From: Steromphala cineraria
Taxonomy: Eukaryota; Mollusca; Gastropoda; Trochida; Trochidae
NCBI GenBank assembly: GCA_916613615.1
Contig: OU744721.1
Coordinates: forward strand, 72,545,060 to 72,609,059
DNA length: 64,000 bases
Reading direction: 5' to 3'
Below, one piece after another: positions 28,801 to 40,800 of the stretch; position 1 is the first letter of the stretch; each line of letters opens with the position of its first letter. A program made the position numbers and the translations under genes. Below the pieces are notes generated by a model that had not been told where the DNA came from, searched no databases, and worked only from the letters and a program-made list of their open reading frames with translations.

Positions 28801-31800
28801 TGGAACGTCACCAAATTCTTAGGATATCCATACATATGAAAAACCAGTTTCCATTAACAAGGTACGAACATGCGACACCCAACTGATACCACCATGGTCG
28901 TCATATGATTTAAGCATAAGATAGCAGGCCTTTGGATGGCAACCTGTTTCATGTTTAATAACCTGGTCCAATATTTAACACATCTTTGAAAAAGGTAAAT
29001 ACATAGTCTTGTCCTACCAACTTCTCCAAAAATAGTTGAGTTTGATACTAATTTAATAACTCCTAAATATTTCTTGAAAAAAAAGAACTATGAACTTGTT
29101 CGATTTCATCTCTCACAGAATATCCCCATATTTCAGAACCATACAAGAGTATTGGTGCTATTTTTATGTCAAATATTTGGGTTATTACACTCAATGGGAG
29201 TTGAGGATATTTGTCAATGAGTTGAAAAATGGGAAAACAGGCCTTTTTAGCTTGAAAAGCAAGCGTTTCACATGCCCTTCTCTGATATAATGATCTCTCA
29301 CTCCTGTGAATTTTCAGTCTGAGCAAACTTGCTCATGTTTCAAGAAATTACTGTATCAAAATAGTGCCACAAACGGCTGCAAACTATCATGGTCTGCTGT
29401 ATGTTCCTTTAACCAATCTGATGCCCTCAGGCAAAATCTGTCGGTGTCAAACGTTAGAGGAGACTTACTTGTGAGAACCAATATTCTACATGGTCGGTTA
29501 GATCTTTATTTTACATGATACGATGTAATTGGTCTGCTAGTTACTAGGTTCTGTCTGTACTTAAATAGCAGCATCACGTGTGCGAAGATGGGCTGTTGTT
29601 CTGTATCACAAGTCACAAACTAATCAACCAAACATAGCCCCTTTCTATTTGCAGTCAATATCAAAATATAACGATAATTGTTACGCATTCATGAATCAAG
29701 TTCATCGCTATATAATTATAGTGTGGAAGGATAAGTTACATTGCTGCATGGAAGGTTAATTTAATAGTGTATAGTTCAAATGGCATGCAAGGGTTTAAGA
29801 AATTTGAACATGCTATTCCCATTTGAGAAGGATAAGAAACTTATCTCAGAATAAAGCAATGTGGCTATGAAACTGGAACAAAAGTATGTGTTTTTTCATC
29901 GACATAAGCATTTTCTGCTTCTTCATCACCGTATGAGACAATAACACAGATATGTATCACCTATGCATGAATGTTTTATAACATCTTAGCATCCTTGTGT
30001 ATTCACTTTTGCCAGACTAAACGGAGAATATTACGGTTAACACGTCTCACTACAAACTGTAGGGCAACAGCGCCAATTGTAGTCTTTATATATTGCACAT
30101 CAAATAGTTCACATCTTCAAGGTACAGGATGCTTCCAGATCTGATAAAGCGAAGCCTCTGATATTAATAACTAATCTTGTCTCGCTTGATTCATATTTAC
30201 CTTCACTTTTCTAATATCGTCGGCGATAATGTTAAACTGCCATTGGATCTTCAATCACAATTGCTCACGCACTAAACGTTCTTGTGTACTAAATGTCATG
30301 AATTGTTCATGAATACGATGAGATCAATTTCTTTATTTTGGTACAATGTGGGCCATCAGCCCTAAGTACAACAGTATCCATGCATAGTCAACAGATATAT
30401 ACACAAACAATAAAATGACAATTTTAGTAGCGTCTTGAGGCTGAAATTAGACGCATGGTAAATGTAACAAGCCACATTTCTTATAACAGTTTCTCGAAAG
30501 GAAGACATTCCATAAGCATGTAAACGTAGACTATGACGGGTACTAATAATACTTAGAGGGCATATACGAATGAGTTGCTGACGAAGGTTATAATAAGCGT
30601 CACAGATCAGCAGAAAGTGGTACTGGGCTTCAACATTCCCACTATTACAAGCTTTACAGAGCCTGTCATTCTCTTGAATACCATAATATATGCCAGTTTC
30701 AATTGTTTATTTATGTGAACTACAGCGGAACTGTGCAATGGCAATTCTAAATTATTAATAGTTATAGCGGTAAGGCAAAACTCGGGTTGGACCAAATAAA
30801 CGATTTGATACGATTTTGTTTGAGATGTGTACTGTAAATAGCTGGCATACAGCCTGGGTATGATAGTCCTCCAACCAAGCCACCCTTATTATTATAAGCA
30901 AGTGAGTAAATAACACATTGTAATATTGATTCGTGATCTACATTTGATCTGTATTATTTGCAATACATAAAAATGTTGACACAGCACAGCTAGATGATTA
31001 CATACAGCATAGTTAAACAATGGACTACTCAGGATATACCCAATAGCCGTTTTAGAATAGCTCACCATGGTACATTTATAACCTTGATAAGGGGGTTGTA
31101 AATGTCAGCAAAATCTTCTTATTAGGACATTTGAAGTAGAGAAGGCATTTCAAGGCACTTCCATCTAACCATACAAAACAAAATGCGATGGTTCTACAAC
31201 TTATGCAATGAAGTGCACATCTTAATGACGCTCTCCATTTTGCTGAATTTACGTAGAGTAGTTGAACTAAGTCACCTTTGCTTCCTATTGGAAGTCATTA
31301 AACCAAAAATACGAGTTTGTGAGACATGTGGCGCCTAATATATCGATATCAAATTTAATAAATGCAAATTTTTCACCATAAAAGAAATCGAAATATTTTA
31401 ATGATTGAGCAACAGTTTAAAGGCTAATCGACGACATTTCTTTAGCATACATCAAAGACTCCAGTACATCCGTCGTCAATCCCCACAGTCGTCAGAGATT
31501 GGGATTGGTACCTACTATTTGTATCAATTATGCAAGCTGATAAACAAGCAGGGGGTCCTTGATTCAGAACATCTGTAGCCAAATCGAAGCTATGGACATC
31601 TTCAACATAATCAAATAATCAAAACATCGACTTAGAGATTTTGCCGTTTGTAACGGGCATGTCAATACTTGATCAAAGGCTTGTTTAAAGGAAACAGTGA
31701 CGTGCTGCACCAGTTTGCACAATCAATGATCGATGGAGAGAGCGCTTGCGTTCCAGGAAATGTTGCATGAACAAAACATACTTGCGTGACTCGTGCTTTT

Positions 31801-34800
31801 CTCTTAAACCAAAAGACTTTTATCCATAAAACATTACGTCAGTTGGCAGATACAAAGGACATGTAGAAAACGTAATTACAATAGTCTTTGATGTCTCTGA
31901 TCACTTTGTATCAATTCGAAGGTTTAATGTGACATGAAAAATACCTAATCACATAATTAAGGATAAGATTGTTATAATCTTAAAGCCAATGAAAGAAAAT
32001 AAAAATGTTAAACAATAACAAAGATGCATTATATTTCAAGAGTTTTACTACCGACATGCAGGATTTAAAGTTCATTTGGAACGAGTAGAATAAAATGAAA
32101 CCGTTATACAAACTCATAATAATGATCCTACGAAAAGAACACGATATTGAATATAAGTCATATTTTTCTCAAGCCCAGCAAGAACACGAACATGATCATA
32201 TCTTATAATAACCATTCTATTCATTCTAAACTTTGACACTGGTGGAAATGTCTACGCTTGTTTATCATCCCAGGGTAGACATCTCTGCAGTTTTATGGCT
32301 CTACCGTATACCAATGTCTGGGAACTTCTAGAGATGTGATGACACGGGCGACAGGACGCCAGTATTCGATCTTGCTGTGGTGTTGGGCAGTGCAGGCTAG
32401 GGATGTGTGCTATAAATCAAAGCCATAAAATTACCCAAGTACCAGTGCGGCCGCTAATGGGCGGGATTATTGGAACGTCTCCTCGTTAGATTCACAGCCC
32501 CCGATAGTCAACAGTCAAATATTGATTGTTTTATTTCAATTCATCTTTGATATTCCGCATGGAAGCGTGACTTTGAACAAATGATGACTCTGTTCCTTTT
32601 TCTTTGAGTTTTCGGCATGGCCACTTATTCGTTTTAAGACGACGTCGTGTTCTATTCCATGTACTTAACAAGATACCAAAACATGTTTATTTTTTCATTC
32701 AGTTATTATCAGGAACTAAGAAAGTTATTTTTCTAAACGGGTGATATTTCATCTGAAACCTTGACATTGTTGAAATTACTCTTTAAGATATATATTTTTG
32801 ATGATGCTAACTTCTGGAATTTAGAGTACACGCTTTGAATACATAATGTCAATAATTTAGAATGTGTTTACCTCGGCACTATAGGAGTTTGATTATTCAC
32901 CATTGTTTCAAACAATTGATGTTACCAAGAACATCAGTATATAAAGCAGTATAGTCAATAGTCAACACAGGAAACATTCGTCCCAATCACGCCATTCCTA
33001 TGTGAGTTACAACACCACTTCTCTGAGATCCCAGTCAAGTAAAACCAATTTTTTTCACCGTCAATTAAGCCACTTCCGCGAAAACAAATGAAAGTTTAAT
33101 GCGCAACAAAGAAAGAATCTTATCCACGCAATTTTCCACGTCTGTTGAATGTATTTTACATGGGCAGTCTGGTATGTTAAAACAATATCAGTTCAGTGAC
33201 TTGTTGACAGTACTATTAAGTATTAAAGACAAAAGGCGAAAGTTCTCTCAGTTAAAAGGAATATTATAACCATATGGGACAAACTTGAACCAGTAATTAT
33301 CATTATTGTTTTAAAGTGTGCACCTAAATAACAGCCTCTTATCATATTGTAATTCAAATGCATTAATACGAAAATACTCTTGCAATACAGTCTTTAGTCA
33401 TACTTGACTTCGAATACAGCTTCGTATCATACTGTATTTAGGATACGACCTCTTACATGTAACATACTGCACTTTGCACACGGCTTCACATCATTATTGT
33501 GCATTAGGAAACTTTTAAAACAAATTCATGACTATAGCGAGAAAATATCTTTGATTATACATTAACACAAGCAGTCATTTGTAGAATCCCAATTCATCAT
33601 ACACATCCTGAAATATATGCAGTGTATTTGTCTGTATCACTGTCTCGCGCTTTTGTCTACAAAAATACACCACTGCAACCGAATCATATAACAATGTTTG
33701 AATATACTTTTTTCTATCGATTTCAAAAGATTTCCTACGCGTCTGGATCATGTACACGCAAGACACAACATGCTTGAAATCGTTTGATGTCATATTTGTT
33801 TTGCACTCACGACATATCAAACATTCAAACATGACTTCATATAGTATTTCAAGTAGGCATGACTTAAAAACGGTGGATAAACTCCGAAAAAAATTAGTTA
33901 AGGTAATTTATAATGCATAAACAAATGCGACCACTACATAAATTTACCCATATGTATATTTTACTCCCTCGATGAATAAAATCAGACTCTCCTGTGATAC
34001 TTCAACATATGTTTTGCAAGATGCATATCACATGTTTATAAGCTAAAGGATATTGTCAAAAATATTATTATTTACTTAGATACAATTTTGAATGGATCTT
34101 AAAGATAAAACAACAACTTTGCCAAATTTAATTGCTAGCATTATCAGAATCGACTTTCTTTAGCTAAAACATTTTGATTGCTTGGTGATTGTATTCCAGA
34201 GATGTTAATCAGGATTGGAATACAATCACGCGTCAGGAGTGTTGACAATGCAAGGTTTGGTTTATCAAAATATATAAAGAAGATCTTATTTCTTATTTGT
34301 CCATTCAGACTATGTTTACACGTCTACAGTAGCATTGCACAACATTTACTGAATTAAAATTGTCAAGTAATCCCATCAATATCAATGGTCAATATTTACC
34401 AGTAGAAACGCCACAAATATGATTGAAGTTGAAAAAGTGTTTCATAAGGCCCATGCTGCTTTGTCAGTAATACCATCAATAAGAATTAACCACAAATCAT
34501 CAGTTTGAGTGCACAATATGCTTCAAAAGATACATGCAACCTTTACAGTTCCATCTGACTGTTAACAATAATAATCAAACACAAATTATCAGTTCGAGTG
34601 CACAACATGTTTCAGTAGATACATGCTGCTCTGACAGTTCTATCGGAATAGAAACATACATAATCAAACATAAATTATCAATTCATGTCTCCAGGGCTTG
34701 AGTTATTGTTGCTAAAAAGACACACGATCATTGTACCAAATGTCTCAAACTCATTCACACAAAAAAGTACAAAAAATTGTGGCGGACACCTGATTCATCA

Positions 34801-37800
34801 AATTCTTGTTGAAAACAAAGTTTCAGGATGAAGAAACAATAGGTTTCAACCTGCAACAGCTTGTGAAGACTTGTGATTGTGAAGACATGTGAATAACATA
34901 TATTTCAAACAGCATATAACAGACTATATCATAAGTGTTTATCAATAACAAACAAACAAACATCAAACCTAATAAAGAATGAAATATTGAATAGAACTTT
35001 TACAGTAGTGATAAGACAAATCCTCCTCTAATAACATTAGCAAGTATTCGAACATATTCTTGTTGATCATTTGATAAATCCAATGATAAACCTAACGCTT
35101 AGTTAAATGTTACCGATTTCTTAGAAAACGGAAAAGATGAAGTTTAAAAACGTTGAAATTATGATCTCATCCGTCCTGCCCACAGGACACTTTTACCAGC
35201 GAGGTCGGAATATGTTCTGAATACTGATGACCCTAAACATAGATTTGAGCAAACTAATTGTCTCCTGGCATTTCTTAATCCAATTCCAGTGATCCTGTGC
35301 TCTTGCAGGTGATAGGGGCATGCCAAGTATCTCTGATGGATGCGATCTTCATGTGAGTGTCCGCCCGAGTCATCAACTAACTATGATGCGATTTGCACCA
35401 AGGATAAACACCCCTTGCTTGCTAGCAAATATTTGTAAAGAGGTCGACCGAGCCCTTGAGTATTGATATCGCCTTTCACTGAAGATACACGCCTCAGAAA
35501 CATCTTAATAGTTACCTGTCAATGTTATGGGTTGAAGAAGAGTTTGGAGGTTAGAATGCAGAATTACAAATGTTTTTTTAACAAGCAATAACGTTATCAG
35601 TCGCCTCAAATAAACAAATGTGATGAAAATAGAGGGAAATAACACAAACTGTTTGGGGAAAATGAAGTTATCAGACCATCAGCAATCATCATGAAAGATT
35701 GCAATTATGAAATTTGATATTATGGAAACTGATTAACCTTATGAATACGACACAATGATATAGCTGACATTTAAGGAGACTGTATAATTAACATTAGAAG
35801 ACCTTATCAACATTCAGTCATCAGATACGTTTCACATTTACAATGTAGTATTATCAGCCTGAAACACCATGAAATGACAATTTCGATTTCATGTTTAAAA
35901 TGTTACATAAAAGTGTTACTTTAAGTTTTTTCCTTAAAAGATGGTTACACATGTATTTGACGTACGTTCAAAATCTCTATATTACACTATAACAGGCTGC
36001 ATATTAAAGGGGCAGTAGCACGTTTTTTCATAATTCTATATTTAAAAGTTTTCACTGATAACTGTACGTGCTAAATGTATTATTTTGATAGTGTCAAAAA
36101 TTTCTTAACACAAACCGTTTATCCATAGTCGGAGGACACAGTATAAAGATTCACTAAAAATCAATGGGCGGCCATTTTATGTGAACACCTTTAATTCATT
36201 TTGTGTAAGAAAAAGGAATCGCATAGCTAAACTTTACATTATATATTTAAATTATTACTGCTCTATTTAGTTTAAAAACATTGTCTTTTAATTGGAAACA
36301 TTACTTTTTATTTTGCTGACAACACCTTATATTCCCCCTAAAAACGTGCTACTGCCCCTTTAAGTCCTCAAATGATTGATAAACTGAGATAATCATAGAC
36401 ATCTTGTAAAAGTATTGCATTGTTCCAGGTCGATTCTTATGTACATGTATACGTTGTTCGAGGGAATCACTTTTCAGTTCCGTTCAATTTAGTTTTGATT
36501 GTCGTCGATTCGCCCCAAGCACTTCTTTCAATCATCTGTCGTCCTTATCGCCACGCAGTTGTATAAAAGATCTTCTTTTCAGCTAGCTAAGGCACGCGGC
36601 TAAGTGTGTTTTAAAAAGTAATTAGAACGTTGTATCTAAGATATGAATGACAATTAGAATTCATATTTATGGTTAACTCCGTAATAACGACGCATCGTAT
36701 AATATTTTGAAATAATGTATATTGCAAAGTTGTGGCAAAGCAAGTATGTGCAAGATCAAAAGTATTTGGATGTTGTCTCGCAATGAAACTGCAGATGTGA
36801 CATATTGTAAAGCTCATAGCAGACACAAGATTAGCCGAACACATTGAACGGGCCAAAGTTAATACTCGCGAAGATACATCATAAACTCGTATTCGGTTGA
36901 GACAGGAGACCCCAGAGATACGCACGCTTCTGGGGGAAGACAGACGGATACAAGCAAGTCTATAATCATAAATAATCCCAGTGAGTCTACCTCACGGCAC
37001 CCCAGTCAGGAAGGAGAAGCTGATCTTAGGTTGGGAAGGAAACTTAATGGACATGGTTTCAATACCGATACTCTCATCATGTTCCGCGCTATGAGATAAG
37101 CATATCTTCAGAGACATGAATTATTCCTCCAACATACCCAGACAGAATATTTATCTGATGGTCAGCCGTGAGTCACATAATCACTGTTGTCTATTCTTGC
37201 TGAAGTACAAATCAAGGTCATTATCTAGTGGCATACATCCACAACGACTAAAAGAACACCTCTGACATGATAATATTTTCAGAACTAATTTTCTAGGCAC
37301 ATTGCTGATAAAGAGTGATTTTATGGCAGACGAACAAAATGGAATGTTGCCTAGGAGTTTTGGTAACGAGAACATCTCCCGTGGTTGCAACTTTAGAGTC
37401 CGTCCTGCTCTCATCCCGGAGTACTATCTTCACCCGTGAAGGAACGCTATTACTTTAGCTAGTCTGCAGGAAATGAATATATGTACCGGATTTCGTGACA
37501 ACATTGATTATTGAATTCAGTTTCCGCTGTGGTGAACACTTAAATGGGACATAGTAGAAGTTAGGTGGGTCGTCTAATCAGACTTTAGTATTAATGCAGT
37601 CAAATCATGAAGAGTCTTTATTTTCTATACGATGGCGCTTGATGTTTAGATAATGGTGTTTCGTGGACAGACGGTATCAAACTGCGAGTGGACGACAGCA
37701 TTCGTCTACAGTTGCTCTGCATCCACAAGCCCTAGGAGTTAACAATTCCATTAATTGGGGGTATAGAGCGTTTTATGGATAATTCTACTGTTTCAAGTCG

Positions 37801-40800
37801 CAGCTGCCGAAGTTATCGCCAATTTTATTTCATGCTTTTTCTAGTAATCTATGAAATTTCGCCATATTGATCATCTGTTTGGGCTTCTGTTCTGTTGGTA
37901 ATATCCTGATAATCCTTCACATTGAATGCTGTCGCAGTTTGAGGCGTTTTCTTTGAAAAAAGTATTACAGGATATCATCTGTCATGGAAACATCACGCAT
38001 TTAATGAGAGTATCGCGAACTTGTGCATCCTTTTAATGTGAGATTGATTATAGTTCATTAGACGATTCAATGATTGCTATTACTAGATGTTGTGTCACGC
38101 TGATATTTGTAATGACATTATCAATACGCAGGGTATCATATGATGATTGCTTATTTTCTACAATTCCACAAATATATCTAGAGTATCAGGACCAATTACC
38201 TTTTTTCATATCAAACAAAACCAAATGTACATCATTCTTTGCAACATCATCCTTTTAATTTTTACTGCTGCTTGCTAGAAAATTGCATTTTCTAACCATT
38301 GATACTTAATAATGCTAAAAGGGCTATACATGACCCGGTTGGTGTGTACCTTTCATCTATTCAACTGAACGACGGATGACATTATTCATGTTGGATACGT
38401 TCGTCCTGTTCAATCGTTCGTGCACATTAATATATTCTAAATATCACTCGACATTTGGTATGATAAAACATTCCGAGCAAATATCGGAGTTAACATTTCT
38501 GTAAGACTGTTTTTCCAAATGAGAGAAACGATTGTAAAATTGGCAACTTTAAAATTGACACCCATATCCATCCATGTATACCTCCTATTACTAATAAAGA
38601 ATTTCGCATCCAAAAGGACTGTTTTTATTCAATCGCATATCTCAGTGATACTGAAGTTTTACTTTAATCACTTATATTACTTATCACAATGGATAATATT
38701 ATATATAACTATCATTGTATCATCAATGAGGTTAATTTATAGAAAGTGCATACCCTGAAGAAAGGACTTTAAGACAGAGGATACATCTCAATCAAATGAT
38801 ACCAGAGTTTGACATGTGTGACCTCCAATAACTCACGGAGTGACACTTTAACAGGGATCGGTACATGAATAATGAGTGAATGGCGGTATTGATAAACATA
38901 ATATTGAGTAAAAATCATGAGTGTATCGTCGATGATTGCAAAGTACAAATACATAACTAACAAAAAGGTAAATCATTGTGACTTGTATGATCATATATAC
39001 AGGGATATCTGAACACACTTCAGTCCCGGAGTGTGTTTATATTCAGACATTGTATCGAAACCTTTGCTGAGCTCTAAATCGTTTTTATTACTAAGCGAAA
39101 TGCGACTTCCTGGAGATTGTATCAGTCCATTATCAATGATTACTGAATATTAAATATGATTTACTCACATCCACTCACAGAATATTGTAATAGATATACG
39201 AAATGACAAATAAATAAATTGATTGGACAGTCGAACACGACGGATATTAAGAAAGGTCATAAATCTTTGAGTTTTTGTTGCAGTTAAAGAGATCGGAAAT
39301 GAAAACTCTTGGAATTGGAAAGCTCTCGGATACAAAGTTGTCTATCGAAGATCAACATTCAAGATTGGTGTAGAGTTACATTGTACTTTGATATTCAGAA
39401 TATCAGCAAATGGTATTGGATCTCATTTATTTTCATCGTAACATTATATGACATTCAACAACATATCGGCAGAGTTCCTATCTTATTGTAAGAAAACATA
39501 AATCTTGATATATATATTTATATAGCATGACCATGTTAATACGTTATCCTTATATTATTAAAGTATGAAAAGGACAATAAATAACTATGAAGCAATGAAA
39601 GCAAGAACTCCTTCTTATGGGTAATTATTTACTTTGATGTAAGACAAAACATACAAGAAGAGACGTTGACAAGTAATTGCTGCAGAACTTCTGTTCCTAT
39701 TAGGTCTGTATGTCTGAAAGTTATTGGAATCGCCAACGAAAATAATGTAGAAGTATAATGCAGTAGGCATGTTGATGGCCTACCGCACTGATAGAGGACA
39801 TACCGAATGGAATCCTACATTCATTATCGACTACAAAATAATAATTCTATAACAGAGAACCCATTATGATATTGTATAACCAATATTCCCTCAGAAAGTA
39901 TCAGAAGTTCTGTTGAGGTTCAAATTTTGGCAGCAATGATTTATTTGCTGAGAAATACATTATCACTCTAGTAGACTTATTCCGGGAATTGGTATATACA
40001 TAAACAGAAAGCATGCGCTAAGATAGAGAATCTAAACCCTTCTATATTCGCAAAACATAACACTTGCGATATTAACTTTTTGAACAAGAACACAAGAATA
40101 TGCTCGAGGGTGCCTTGACAGTATGACGTGGTTAAACATGGAGTCTTCTTCTCGTTTTGGTATAAATTCCTCAAGCGCTCTGTCAAAATTATTTCCGTTT
40201 TGTATAAATGCATGTGATAAAAACTTAAAGTATTAGATATATTTTTAAGAGTGATAAACACAGGATCTTGTAGAAAAGCCCGAAGCGAAAAGAGAAAAGA
40301 ATGTTAAATGACTCAAAGGTGGAAGTGGGGACCTTGATCTAATCGTTTATCATTGATTACATCAGAGATAAGATTGCTTCAGTTTGATAGAGAAGTAAAT
40401 GAAACTCAAAATGGAGAGTTAAAAGGATCCAATTATTTACTTGAAGACGTAACTCAAACATCTTGTCAAAGTTTTAATCCTCTTCAATGACTTACTAGCC
40501 TCCTCGGAACTAATAACATTAATCACTCTCAAAACATTACATTGTCATTCGATCTAATCAAATGAAATGGTCGGCGTATTTCTTTTATGTATTTTAGGCT
40601 TCACAGGATGTCGGTTTATAGAAGATTTGAGTGTCGGTTTTTGAGGAATAGGAGGAAATCAGACCGGCACGCCTACAATACCACACTAGTAAGTACTTAG
40701 GCTTTCCTTATTGACTACAACAAACTCGGTCTGGAATGACGATTAACAAGGGTGATACTGCCGTCGAAAGCTATAATGATTCTTGACAAAACATAAAGGT

